64,000 bases of DNA from Pseudolabrys sp. (lineage in GTDB: Bacteria > Pseudomonadota > Alphaproteobacteria > Rhizobiales > Xanthobacteraceae), in NCBI GenBank assembly GCA_017849615.1, contig JAFIGS010000004.1:1-64000 (forward strand). Direction: 5' to 3'. Within the stretch, counting starts at the first letter, position 1, and the number at the start of each line of letters is the position of its first letter. A model generated the notes under the pieces. It was not told the origin of the DNA and ran no database searches. It saw nothing but the letters and a program-made list of their open reading frames with translations. This document shows positions 36,621 to 47,000 of this stretch, piece by piece. Position numbers and translations under genes: made by a program.

Positions 36621-39600
36621 CGCGGTTTTCGAAGAGCTCGGCTGGGACGAGCAACAAGAACTCAAAGAGGCCGTCTGCGATGCGGTATTGGAGCGCACGC
36701 GCCGTGTCGTATCCGGCGAGGGTCCGCATGGAGCCGCCATTTTGGGCGAAAAGCCTTCTAAGGTGCTTTCGAGCGGCTTCATTCTGCCGAAACTCAATGA
36801 AGACGGCGATGACGAATCGAGCGACATCCGCATTGCGTCCCATGGTCTGGACATCAGACTTCGATCCATCGACAGCGGTACAATTACGATCAAGCCATCA
36901 TTCTGGGTCTATGTGCGTGCCCTTCCGACGTCGGCGGAGCTTTTTGCCAGAAACGGCAGGTTGATTCCAAAGGCGGACTTCAACCAGGACACTCGCTCGA
37001 AGATCAATGCCGAGATACGGCGGCGTTCGGAATCAGAAATTCCAAAAGGCACCAAGTCCAGAGAGAGGGCCCAGCTGCGAGCGGCAATTTCCCGAGAGGT
37101 CTACCGTTCGATCGGTGTCATCGTTCCGGATGACACAACTCTGGCTGCTGGCGATGATCGGGCAGCTGAAACCATCGAGGACGGCGTCCCCCCGCCACCC
37201 GTGATAAACGGAGGCAGGTTGCGGATTCCCGACCGGCTTTCACGGCAGTACGAAATCCCTGTTAAGTGGCTCCGCGTCGATGTGGACGCGCCGGTCCTGA
37301 AGCTGTCACTTCCCTGTCGTCCGTCGGAATGGGAGGCCGCAAGCGCCGATTATCGAAGGCAGCTCGAAGCCAGCATCCGGGGCGCTTGTCAGACTTGGCT
37401 TGCTTCGGATGTGGGAAAAGCTAATGCATGGCGTAAGAAGCGCCCGCCCTCCGAAGCGTTCTGGGGCGCTGCAAAGTGGGATGAGTTTCTCGCGAACTTG
37501 CGTGCGACGGCACCGGTCGCCAGCGATTTGATCCCTGAATTTAAAGTCCAAATTCTGGTCCAAGCACTACCCGATCCTCTGGAGGAAGGCACATTTTCCG
37601 TAAGGCTGGCGTTGGAAAATTTGCAGGAGAGGGACGAGGACAAAGAGCACGGCCTATTCGGAGTTTCGCTGGTCGCCAACATTCCGACTGCCTCGCTGCG
37701 GCCGATGCGGCTTGAGCGCGTCCGACGCAGCTATCACCTCTCCGGTTTCATGACCATGCCGGCGATCGGAGTGAACGGTGGCGTTACGGATCTCAGCATT
37801 AAGGATCACGTGCGCGTCCTCAAAACGAGTTGGATGCCAAAGTACGTGCTGCCACGCATTCAAGCGGTCAGCATTCCATCTGTTCCGACGACCTATAGTG
37901 CTTTAGCTTCGAGCTCCACGGACGTCGCCGATCTATTGCGCCTGTCCAAGAGCATGGAGGAGTGGCTTGAGCGGATCCGCACAGATATCCGTCTGTCGGA
38001 AGCTGGGGAGGAAGGAAGCGACTCCGATGAGGCAGCTCAGCGTGCTCGGTTCGATGACGATCTCGCTGCGTGGGGGCGGGAACGCATCCGGATCGAGAAA
38101 GGGATCCGTCTCCTTCTGAAGTCGCGCAACGAGTGGAAGCGCGATCCGTCGTCGAACAAGGCGATTCCATACCGCGCGTGGCTTCTATTGAATACAGCAT
38201 TCGCCGACGCGACTCCGCCCAGAAAAGAAAACAGCAAGCCCGGCTGGCGGCTGTTTCAAATGGCTTTCGTGCTTTCACACCTGCCAACGCTTGCATCGCG
38301 TCTCCCTGAATATGCGGATGAATTCGACGCGGAGTACGATGAAGATTCCGTAAGCCTTCTCTACATGTCGACCGGTGGCGGCAAGACGGAAGCCTTCTTC
38401 GGTACGCTTGTTTATGCGCTTTTCATCGATCGGCTGCGGGGCAAACATCGTGGCGTCACGGCAATGATGCACTATCCGCTGCGGCTATTGACCGTTCAGC
38501 AGGCGCAACGGCTCGCCAAACTGCTCGCCCAGGCCGAACTCGTCCGGCGCCGCGAGCGCATTGATGGGGCTCCATTTGAAATCGGCTTCTGGGTTGGCAG
38601 TTCCAACACACCGAACCGCACCGAAAGGAAGCCCGGCGAAGTCGAAGATGCTTTGAGGTGCATTCCAACCTGGAATCACAAGCGTGCTGCAGACGAAACG
38701 CTTCTCGAAGCGAGCGAACAGCCGGAAGACAGGAACTATGTGATAGCGAAGGAGTCCTGGAACAAGCTCCCGGAGTGTCCGTTTTGCCGGTCTAGGCTGG
38801 GGACGGGATTGCGGCTATTTCCCGAGCGCCGCAATCAGCTAGGCATCGTATGTTTCAACCAAGCTTGCGCTTGGGTCGCCGCACATCCTCGCGGCGAAGG
38901 TATCGCACCAGAGCCGCTTCCGTTCTTTGTCGTCGATACCGACATCTACCGTAGAGCACCTTCGGTCCTGCTTGGAACCATCGATAAGCTGGCCCTGCTC
39001 GGTCAAAGCATCGAGACGGTCGATCGGATCGCCGGAATGTTCGGTATGGCGCGAGCCATTGAAGGGGGTCCGAACGGGCTCCTTCAGATGCTCAATGGCG
39101 CGCTAGCGGATTCGCCGGAGCAGCAACAACTCGCAAGAGTCGCTCCTTCATATCAGGACGGGACCGAAGTCTTTCACGATCCGTTTCCTAGCCTGATCGT
39201 TCAAGACGAGATGCATCTGCTGGAAGAGAGTCTCGGTACATTCGGAGGAATTTTCGAAACGGGTCTCTTCGCCTGGCTGAGCCGGTTAGCTCCGCTGCTG
39301 GGTCAACGCGCCTGTCGAATTCCCGGGGCTCCGGACCGTCCGCGTCTGCCTCACGTCATTGGCGCCACCGCCACGGCCGCCGACGTGGCGCGTCATGTCC
39401 GCTCACTCTATCAACGACGGGTGACCCAATTCCCGCATCCCGGGCCGTCCCTCCATGAAGGCTTTTACACACGAGTCGCACGTTTCGAAGATGGAGGAGA
39501 GGCCGCAGCCGCCCGCGATGGGAATGTGGGAAGCGCGCGGCAGCGCGAGAGCGCCGCCCCTTGGGGACGCGTGTACGCAAGCCTCATGACGAACGGTCGT

Positions 39601-40836
39601 CTACATACCGTGACCACGTTGTCCATTTTAGCGGCGCATGCCGCGACGATTACGCGATGGCAACGCGACCTCGCATCTGGCGACCCCATACGTCTTCAGC
39701 GCGTCTGCGGGGAACTGGAGCAGAATACGTCGGATGCCATATGGGCAGAGCGACGGCGTGACGCGCTTCGGCGGGCAACGGCCGAGAGCAAATACGAACT
39801 GTTGGCGAACCTGATCGATCTGCATCGGATTGAACTTTCTTACGTGACGAACAAGAAGGGCGGGGATCAAATTCTGTCCGCGCTTATGGGCGAAGTGCGC
39901 GAAGCGCACGCGGCGATGGGTCCGGAATATGAGCTCGACGAATATCGGATGGAATTGATCTCAGGCGGCGTGGACATCCGCGGGATCCAGGCCGTAGTGA
40001 AGGCAGCAGAACGTCAATTCGATCCCATGCGGGACCAGATATCCCAATCTCTGCGAGGCATCGTTGCGACTTCGGCCATTTCCCACGGTGTAGACGTCGA
40101 GATATTCAACGCGATGGCGTTCGCGGGCATGCCTCCCGACATCGCGGAATACATACAAGCCTCTTCGCGCGTCGGCCGAACACACGTCGGCTTTTCCTTG
40201 CTGATTCCTACGCCGCAGACACGCCGCGACCGCTTTGTGGTCGAGGTTCACGAATCGTTTCATCGGCTGCTGGAGAGAATGATCGCGCCTCCTGCCGCTG
40301 AGCGTTGGGCCGACCGCGCAATTCAGCGAACCATACCTTCGCTGGTTCAGATGTGGCTTGGAGGCGTGCAGCACCAACAACAATTCTGCCGCGCGGCCCG
40401 CAAGGGCCAGATGACGTTGCCCACAACCGTCGAACAAGCGGAGCGGATATTCCGCGACAAGGCTCTGTTTGACGATTGCGTCCGGTTCGTCGTTGAGGCT
40501 GTCGGCGTTTCCGCAGGCACGGGAGCCCCGGCGAATCCCTCATATTATAGCGGACTCGTCCGCGCATACGCCGACCAAGTCCGCTCGGTGATTCTAAGCA
40601 ATGAATTCGTTGGTCGCCTGGCCGATTTTTGGAGAAACTCATATTCAAATTTCCAGCAGCCAATGACGAGCTTGCGCGACGTCGACGTGGCGGGCCGCAT
40701 ACGCGGATCAACGCGTGTTCAGAAAAACCAGACCATCTCTGCGGAGTGCGTCGCCACGGCAATGAGCATCATAAGAAATCGCGGCATATCGCTGTCGCGC
40801 CGATCTCCCAATAGTGAGTTGGATCAAGAGAGTTAA
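36613..40836 (+). CDS. drmA: DISARM helicase DrmA
   Basis: A 1407-aa superfamily 2 helicase. Walker A STGGGKTEAFFG lies near residue 586, a DEMH motif II in VQDEMHLLEE near 866, and motif VI QASSRVGRT near 1181-1189. A long N-terminal region precedes the motor. Four Cys in CPFCRSR ... CFNQAC suggest a zinc site. DrmA is the DISARM core helicase and pairs with DrmB to block unmodified phage DNA. The ATG at 36613 has GGAGG upstream. Confidence 0.9.
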   Translation: MRDAVFEELGWDEQQELKEAVCDAVLERTRRVVSGEGPHGAAILGEKPSKVLSSGFILPKLNEDGDDESSDIRIASHGLDIRLRSIDSGTITIKPSFWVYVRALPTSAELFARNGRLIPKADFNQDTRSKINAEIRRRSESEIPKGTKSRERAQLRAAISREVYRSIGVIVPDDTTLAAGDDRAAETIEDGVPPPPVINGGRLRIPDRLSRQYEIPVKWLRVDVDAPVLKLSLPCRPSEWEAASADYRRQLEASIRGACQTWLASDVGKANAWRKKRPPSEAFWGAAKWDEFLANLRATAPVASDLIPEFKVQILVQALPDPLEEGTFSVRLALENLQERDEDKEHGLFGVSLVANIPTASLRPMRLERVRRSYHLSGFMTMPAIGVNGGVTDLSIKDHVRVLKTSWMPKYVLPRIQAVSIPSVPTTYSALASSSTDVADLLRLSKSMEEWLERIRTDIRLSEAGEEGSDSDEAAQRARFDDDLAAWGRERIRIEKGIRLLLKSRNEWKRDPSSNKAIPYRAWLLLNTAFADATPPRKENSKPGWRLFQMAFVLSHLPTLASRLPEYADEFDAEYDEDSVSLLYMSTGGGKTEAFFGTLVYALFIDRLRGKHRGVTAMMHYPLRLLTVQQAQRLAKLLAQAELVRRRERIDGAPFEIGFWVGSSNTPNRTERKPGEVEDALRCIPTWNHKRAADETLLEASEQPEDRNYVIAKESWNKLPECPFCRSRLGTGLRLFPERRNQLGIVCFNQACAWVAAHPRGEGIAPEPLPFFVVDTDIYRRAPSVLLGTIDKLALLGQSIETVDRIAGMFGMARAIEGGPNGLLQMLNGALADSPEQQQLARVAPSYQDGTEVFHDPFPSLIVQDEMHLLEESLGTFGGIFETGLFAWLSRLAPLLGQRACRIPGAPDRPRLPHVIGATATAADVARHVRSLYQRRVTQFPHPGPSLHEGFYTRVARFEDGGEAAAARDGNVGSARQRESAAPWGRVYASLMTNGRLHTVTTLSILAAHAATITRWQRDLASGDPIRLQRVCGELEQNTSDAIWAERRRDALRRATAESKYELLANLIDLHRIELSYVTNKKGGDQILSALMGEVREAHAAMGPEYELDEYRMELISGGVDIRGIQAVVKAAERQFDPMRDQISQSLRGIVATSAISHGVDVEIFNAMAFAGMPPDIAEYIQASSRVGRTHVGFSLLIPTPQTRRDRFVVEVHESFHRLLERMIAPPAAERWADRAIQRTIPSLVQMWLGGVQHQQQFCRAARKGQMTLPTTVEQAERIFRDKALFDDCVRFVVEAVGVSAGTGAPANPSYYSGLVRAYADQVRSVILSNEFVGRLADFWRNSYSNFQQPMTSLRDVDVAGRIRGSTRVQKNQTISAECVATAMSIIRNRGISLSRRSPNSELDQES

Positions 40837-40837
40837 G

Positions 40838-43072
40838 ATGAGCGACTCCAAAGCCCCCACAATGCAACGTTCACGGAGCCAGTTGGCTACCGCCTATGCG
40901 CCTCATTCGCTGTTTATGTTCGAAGGTGGTTTGGGCGCCTGCATGGCTTTGCCGGATAACGGAAACCGAAAAGCGGACGAACTCAGCCAGACGACCGAAA
41001 GACTTATCGGCGAGCAAATTCAGGAGTATTTCGAGGCCTGGGCCGAACGCGCGCGCAGGGGGAACAATCTTAAACATCCAGTGCCGCTGAGGTTGGCGAT
41101 CGACAGCCGTGCTATCGCCGACAACGACACGGTTCGCGTCCGTCTTGGAGACCTTGCATTTCAAGTCCCCAACACAGTTGGCTACATACCTTTTCCTCTG
41201 GCATTCCGCTGCACCCGCTGCGGATTATATCGCGGCTCGAAGTCGGTCGAGCGCTTTTCCGTGGACGCGCCGAAGTTCAGGAATGCCTGCCCAACCGGAA
41301 GCGACGCGTGCGCAAATGACTGGGAACAGATCGATGTGGTCCTCGCGCACTGGTCGGGCGAAGTCGAACCAATTACTCCAGGCTACCGTCATTGGAACGA
41401 CGAAGCGCAAGAGATTCGAGACATCGAAAAGTGCACGTCTTGTGAGTCTGACAGGTTCTTCCTGGAGCGCCCGCCCGGAGCCCTAGCCCGATGGCACTTC
41501 CGGTGCGTCGTATGCAACACCGTCCGCGACATTCTTCAGCGCGACCGCGAAACACTGCAGACGCTTGGACCGCTTCTCGGTCAGAATCTCGCATTGCCAG
41601 CCGAAATAAACATGGAGCCGGTGTCATGCCGAGCATCGGCCGTCTACTACTCGCATGGAGATCGGCTGCTGGATTTCAAAGCTGACCAGTACGTGTCATT
41701 GCTGGCGCAGACAAAGAGGGGGGATCTGGAGGCCTTCCTCTCGTCTGAGTTCGGCTATCCCGTTGCGCAGATATCCAACGACCAAAAAGAAGCTCTGCTG
41801 AAGGCCGCCGGCCGGGCAAGCGAATGGGACACATACATTCAAAGTCGTCGGGCAATCGAGACGTTGGAGCAGACTGGAGCTGACGCGTCTGTGCTCGACC
41901 CTCTTCGACAACTTTTGCGAAACACAGAAGATAAGTGGAACGCGACGATTTTCGCGGGTACGCAGAAGGCGAGCGCCGGCATTGCGACTGCCGTGGGTCT
42001 TCGACAGCAATTCGTTCGGAGGTTCGACCCAATCCGGATGGCGGTCGAGCACAAGACCCTGGCAGAGGAAAAGCTCCATAGCGGCCAAATGAGTGACGGT
42101 CGCGCGGTTTCGGTGGATGTCAGCATCTTGGACGAGTTCTTGATACCGGATGGCGTCACCGACGAAGCGCTGGAGCGCTTGAGAACGCAGGTCCGGCGCC
42201 GACTGACGCTCTTGGGAGTCGCGGAAATGCGCCTCGTCCGGGACGTGCGCGTCTGCGAGTACACATTCGGCTACAGTCGAACCTCCGCTCAACCGGTGAT
42301 CCGACGGGAGAAATCCAGGGATGCTGAATTGCCCGTTCGGTTGCGTTTGTTCGACCGCGTGCGAGTCGGGGATGTGTCCCAAACACCTGTTCTCTGCCTC
42401 GTTCAATCGAACGAAGGTTTGTACGTGAAACTGGACGAAGCGACTGTGCTGAATTGGTTATCAGAGAATGCCGTCCAGCCCAGGGCTTCGGACCCTGGGG
42501 TTAGATTAGGTGGGCTCCTCATCGAGGAGTTCGCGGAACTTGAGGGCAATGATGACACGAAATTCTCGCGGTTTCTCGACGAGTACAGAAGAGAGCGGGC
42601 TCAGGACAGGAGAGCGTACCCATTCGTATACACGCTGCTGCATACGATGGCGCACCACTTGGTGAACGTCTCTGCGTCAATGTCAGGATTAGACGCCGGA
42701 TCGTTTGGTGAGCACATCTTCGTGCCCAATCTGTCGTTTCTTGTCTACAGACGCGGAATGACAATGGATTTGGGCAATCTTTCTTCGATGTGGCGGGACC
42801 GAGGGGATCCGACTTATGGAAACGAAGTCCTCGACCGCATGGTGAATCCAGCGAGCCTAAGGTGCGGATCGGAATCGGTGTGCAATCACCGAGGCGGCGC
42901 CTGTCCGGACTGCATCTTGCTGCCAGAAAGCACCTGCATCACGCGAAACGAGCTTTTGTCCAGGTCGGTTCTGATTGGGCGCGGGTCCCCGCGGTGGGAC
43001 AAATCAGTCCGCAATCTAAAAGGGTTCTACGAGGTCGCGGGCCAACGAGCCGCAGCGGTGAGGGGTACGTGA
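40838..43072 (+). CDS. drmB: DISARM DUF1998 protein DrmB
   Basis: A 744-aa protein with Cys pairs FRCTRCGLY (about residue 125), CTSC ... CVVC (about 198-224) and a C-terminal DUF1998 module HTMAHHLVN ... NLSFLVYRRG ... CNHRGGACPDCI, all typical of DrmB, which complexes with DrmA. N-terminal SQLATAYAPHSLFMFEGGLG matches the usual start. Starts one base after drmA and overlaps drmC as GTGA. Confidence 0.9.
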   Translation: MSDSKAPTMQRSRSQLATAYAPHSLFMFEGGLGACMALPDNGNRKADELSQTTERLIGEQIQEYFEAWAERARRGNNLKHPVPLRLAIDSRAIADNDTVRVRLGDLAFQVPNTVGYIPFPLAFRCTRCGLYRGSKSVERFSVDAPKFRNACPTGSDACANDWEQIDVVLAHWSGEVEPITPGYRHWNDEAQEIRDIEKCTSCESDRFFLERPPGALARWHFRCVVCNTVRDILQRDRETLQTLGPLLGQNLALPAEINMEPVSCRASAVYYSHGDRLLDFKADQYVSLLAQTKRGDLEAFLSSEFGYPVAQISNDQKEALLKAAGRASEWDTYIQSRRAIETLEQTGADASVLDPLRQLLRNTEDKWNATIFAGTQKASAGIATAVGLRQQFVRRFDPIRMAVEHKTLAEEKLHSGQMSDGRAVSVDVSILDEFLIPDGVTDEALERLRTQVRRRLTLLGVAEMRLVRDVRVCEYTFGYSRTSAQPVIRREKSRDAELPVRLRLFDRVRVGDVSQTPVLCLVQSNEGLYVKLDEATVLNWLSENAVQPRASDPGVRLGGLLIEEFAELEGNDDTKFSRFLDEYRRERAQDRRAYPFVYTLLHTMAHHLVNVSASMSGLDAGSFGEHIFVPNLSFLVYRRGMTMDLGNLSSMWRDRGDPTYGNEVLDRMVNPASLRCGSESVCNHRGGACPDCILLPESTCITRNELLSRSVLIGRGSPRWDKSVRNLKGFYEVAGQRAAAVRGT

Positions 43073-43905
43073 GCAACGCGGCCCCGATCGGCGATGCGCT
43101 TGCGCACTCTATCGTCCAGTCATTGGGCTCGGATTGCGCGGCCGCTGCCCACTTTGCGCACGCGGTGGCAACCAGAGAACTGGGGGCCTTCCTCGACAGA
43201 GATAGCCTCCGAATCGGTCCGGCTGCTGTCGTCAGCCGGATTGCAGAGGATTTTGGTAGGCGCGGTTGGATAACCCCCACAAACACTGGTTGGATGATTG
43301 GGCCGAATCTCGCGCCTTCTTTGCTTCCGGCTTTTCTTCAAGGCGCAGCTGCAATGGGCAACCTGTTCTCTGATCATGGGCGGGCAGCTGCGGCGATTAC
43401 GCTGCCGCCGTCACCAAGCTGGATAGAACGCGCGCTGCCCACGACGGGTTTCGCGTATGCCTCGTTGCTTTCGACTGACGATGCCTTGCGGCGAGTTGCG
43501 GCGGAAGCAGTCAACACGCTGACTTTAATGACCCCTTTCTTGAATGAAGAAGGACTAGAGTACGTGATTTCACTAGCGGCGCTCAGTCGGGCAGCTGTAC
43601 GGAAGCTAATCGTCCGCGAACTTGGAGGAGCTCGCGATCTGATCACGTCGAGGGCGAACCGAGTACGAAGCGCAGGTTTGGAGGTTCTTAATTACCATCT
43701 TCCGACAGGTGACGGGTTCGAAACATTCCATGCCAAGGTTGCACTAGCTGACAGCGACTTGGCTTACGTCGGAAGCGCCAATTTGACGGTCTTTGCACGG
43801 CGCTCCATGGATCTTGGATTCGTCGTAGATGGCAAAGCGGCGCGAGTCGTCGCATCCGTGATAAAGGCGGTCGAGCGCGTCTCGGTGGCGGTTCCCTTGA
43901 GCTAG
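43069..43905 (+). CDS. drmC: DISARM phospholipase D-like protein DrmC
   Basis: A 278-aa protein with one clear PLD HKD-type motif, FHAKVALADSDLAYVGSANLT, near residue 225. The N-terminal half holds helical DNA-binding-like sequence. One HKD per chain means the active enzyme would be a dimer. DrmC is the third DISARM core gene. GTG start at 43069, with GAGGGG upstream, overlaps the drmB stop. Last gene of the operon. Confidence 0.88.
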   Translation: MSNAAPIGDALAHSIVQSLGSDCAAAAHFAHAVATRELGAFLDRDSLRIGPAAVVSRIAEDFGRRGWITPTNTGWMIGPNLAPSLLPAFLQGAAAMGNLFSDHGRAAAAITLPPSPSWIERALPTTGFAYASLLSTDDALRRVAAEAVNTLTLMTPFLNEEGLEYVISLAALSRAAVRKLIVRELGGARDLITSRANRVRSAGLEVLNYHLPTGDGFETFHAKVALADSDLAYVGSANLTVFARRSMDLGFVVDGKAARVVASVIKAVERVSVAVPLS

Positions 43906-43932
43906 AGAACTCCGCGTGGCCCCAACCTACGA

Positions 43933-43966
43933 GAACGGACCCGCATCTTGCGATGCGGGTCCGTTC
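43933..43966 (+). terminator. strong hairpin terminator after drmC
   Basis: Perfect 15-bp stem GAACGGACCCGCATC/GATGCGGGTCCGTTC around TTGC, followed on plus by ATTTGTTG. It ends the DISARM operon inside the transposon's right end. It does not look like a minus-strand terminator. Confidence 0.8.
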
Positions 43967-44037
43967 ATTTGTTGAGCTCGGTCCGTTCCCTACTGCGGCA
44001 ATGCTTTGCTTCCATTTACGGAAGCACATTGGGTCAG

Positions 44038-44064
44038 TGCGGAAAAACGATGAGTCCTCTCACA
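44038..44064 (-). repeat. right terminal inverted repeat of the Tn7-like element
   Basis: Read inward on minus it begins TGTGAGAGGACTC and has TTTTCCGCA at offset 19-27 (44038-44046). It matches the left end at 20 of 27 positions without gaps. Further inward, CTTCCGTAA and TTGCCGCAG on minus (about 44016 and 43996) resemble extra TnsB sites. Confidence 0.88.
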
Positions 44065-44069
44065 CTGGA
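44065..44069. repeat. 5-bp target site duplication, right copy (CTGGA)
   Basis: Identical to 24467-24471 and directly adjacent to the right terminus. Confidence 0.88.
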
Positions 44070-44081
44070 GCGTACGAAGCC

Positions 44082-47000
44082 TCAGCTGCACCCACTCGTG
44101 CTTCCACATGTGTCGCACTTCATGCAGGTGCCGTTGCGCACCAGGGTGAAGTTGCCGCATTCGCCGCACATCTCGCCCTCATAGCCCTTGGCCTTGGCTT
44201 CGGCGCGGCGCTCGGAGGCGAGCGCCTTGGCGGAAGGCTGCGCCACGGCGACGGCCGCCGTCGCGTGGCCGACTTCGAGCTGCTGAGCCGGTGACAGCTT
44301 CATCTCCGGCTCGGCCTTCAGGGCGGTCGCGGCGTGCGCGCCGGAGAAGGCCGTGACCTTCGCTGTCGCCACCGCCTGCGGGGCGGCGGACTGCGCCGAC
44401 ACCACCGAGAGTTTGTCGGCGCGCGAGCGCGTCAGCCCCTTGGAGATGAAGTTCGGCGCCGCCTTGCCTTCGCTTTCGCCGGCGCCCAGCGCGTCGAACG
44501 AGCCCTGGCTCGGATCGACATGGGCGAGGTCGTAGCGCTCGAGATACGACACCGCGAGCTCGCGGAACACGTAATCGAGGATCGAGGTGGCGTATTTGAT
44601 CGAGTCGTTGCCCTGCACCGGGCCCTGCGGCTCGAAGCGGGTGAAGGTGAAGGCGTCGACATATTCCTCGAGCGGCACGCCGTATTGCAGGCCGAGCGAA
44701 ATGGCGATGGCGAAGTTGTTGAGCAGCGACCGCAGAGCCGCGCCTTCCTTGTGCATATCGACGAAGATCTCGCCGAGACGCCCGTCGTCATATTCGCCGG
44801 TCCGCAGGTACACCTTGTGGCCGCCGACCACGGCCTTCTGCGTGTAACCCTTGCGGCGCGAAGGCAGCTTCTCGCGCTCGCGCAGCACGGTGATGCGCTC
44901 GACGATCTTCTCGACCACCTTCTCGGCGGCGATCGCGGCGCGGCTTGCTGCCGGCTTGTCGAGGAACGCTTCGATCGCGTCGTCCTCGTCTTCCTCGTCG
45001 GCGATGAGCTGCGCGTTGAGCGGCTGCGAGAGCTTGGAGCCGTCGCGGTACAGCGCGTTGGCCTTCAGCGCCAGCTTCCAGGACAGGAGATAGGCCTCCT
45101 TGCAGTCCTCGACGGTGGCTTCGTTCGGCATGTTGATGGTCTTGGAGATGGCGCCCGAGATGAAGGGCTGCGCCGCCGCCATCATCTTGATGTGGCTGTC
45201 CACCGACAGATAGCGCTTGCCGGTGCGGCCGCAGGGGTTGGCGCAGTCGAACACCGGATAGTGCTCGAGCTTGAGGTGCGGCGCGCCTTCCACGGTCATG
45301 GCGCCGGCCACATGGATGTTGGCGGCCTCGATCTCGCGCTTTCCGAAGCCGAGCGCGGCGAGAAGGTCGAAGGTCGGCAATGCGAGCTGCTCGGCCGAGA
45401 TGCCGAGGGTGTCGCGGCAGAAGGCTTCGCCAATGGTCCACTTGTTGAAGGCGAACTTGATGTCGAACGCCGTCGGCAGCGCCTTCTCGATCTTGGCGAT
45501 GATCTCGTCGGTGAAGCCCTTGGCCTTCAACGTCGTGTGGTTGATGCCCGGGGCCTGCGCCAGCGAGCCATGGCCCACGGCATAGACCTCGATCTCGGCG
45601 ATCTGCGCTTCCGAGTAGCCGAGCGTGCGCAGGGCTTCGGGCACCGCGCGGTTGATGATCTTGAAGTAGCCGCCGCCGGCCAGCTTCTTGAACTTCACCA
45701 GCGCGAAGTCGGGCTCGATACCGGTGGTGTCGCAATCCATGACGAGGCCGATCGTGCCGGTCGGCGCGATCACGGTGGCCTGCGCGTTGCGGTAGCCGTG
45801 CTTCTCGCCGAGCTCGATGGCGCGGTCCCACGCCGCCTTGGCGTGCGCGATCAAGGTCTGGTCGGGGCACGAGGCGTGGTCGAGCGGCACCGGGGCCTGC
45901 GAGAGCTTCTCATAGCCCTGGCGCTCGCCATAAGCGGCGCGGCGGTGGTTGCGCATCACGCGCAGCATGTGCTCGCGGTTCTTCTTGTAGCCGGGGAACG
46001 GACCCTGCTTCTCCGCCATTTCGGCCGAGGTGGCGTAGGACACGCCGGTCATGATCGCGGTGAGGGCGCCGGCATAGGCGCGGCCTTCGTCCGAGTCATA
46101 CGACATGCCGGAGGTCATCAGCAGGCCGCCGATATTGGCGTAGCCGAGGCCGAGCGTGCGGAATTCGTAGGAGAGCTGGGCGATTTCCCTGGACGGGAAC
46201 TGCGCCATCAGCACCGAGATTTCCAGCACCACGGTCCACAGGCGCACCGCGTGCTCGTAGCTCTCCACATCGAAGGCGCCGGTCTTGCCGTCGCGGAAGG
46301 TGAGGAGGTTCAGCGAGGCGAGGTTGCAGGCCGTGTCGTCGAGGAACATGTACTCGGAGCACGGATTGGAGCCGCGGATTTCACCCGACGCCGGGCAGGT
46401 GTGCCAGTCGTTCACAGTGGTGTGGTACTGCAGGCCCGGATCGGCGCAGGCCCAGGCCGCGTGGCCGATCTTTTCCCACAGATCGCGCGCCTGCACGGTC
46501 TTGGCGACCTTGCCGTTCTTGCGGAACGTCAGGTCCCACTTGCCGTTCGATTCAACCGCCTTGAGGAATTGGTCGTCGACGCGCACCGAGTTGTTCGAGT
46601 TCTGGCCCGAGACGGTGAGATAGGCGTCCGAGTCCCAATCGGTGTCGTAGATCGGGAAGTCGATATCGGTGTAGCCCTGCTTGGCGAACTGGATGACGCG
46701 CTTGATCAGGTTGTCCGGAACGTAGGATTTGCGGGCGAGCTTGATCTCGCGCTTCAGCGCCGGGTTCTTTTCCGGGTTGAAGCAGTCGTCGTCCGAACCT
46801 TCGCAGTTCACGCAGGCCTTCATCACGGCCTTGAGGTGCTTCTGGTTGATCTTGGAGCCGGTGACGAGCGCGGCGACCTTCTGCTCTTCCTGCACCTTCC
46901 AGTCGATGTACTTCTCGATATCCGGATGGTCGGCGTCGACGATCACCATCTTGGCGGCTCTACGCGTCGTGCCGCCCGACTTGATGGCGCCGGCGGCTCT

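Larger units (their letters stand above)
24472..44064. mobile_element. complete Tn7-like transposon carrying a DISARM-like defence operon
   Basis: Bounded by TGT...ACA ends with 27-bp terminal inverted repeats (20/27 identical, ungapped) and a perfect CTGGA duplication. It is 19,593 bp long and contains tnsA, tniA/tnsB, tniB/tnsC and tniQ at the left end, reading outward to the left. The cargo is a frameshifted GSU2403-type nucleotidyltransferase gene and a five-gene DISARM-like operon reading right. TnsA implies cut-and-paste movement. The right end is 17 nt beyond the nrdJ stop codon, and the presumed nrdJ terminator is left behind at the other side, so 3'-end targeting of nrdJ by TniQ is likely. 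tnsA lies far from the nearest end, unlike in Tn7. Confidence 0.92.

Noticed and set aside
24472-44064. CRISPR-associated transposon
   Set aside because: No cas genes and no CRISPR-like repeats anywhere in the window; TniQ is long and TnsD-like.
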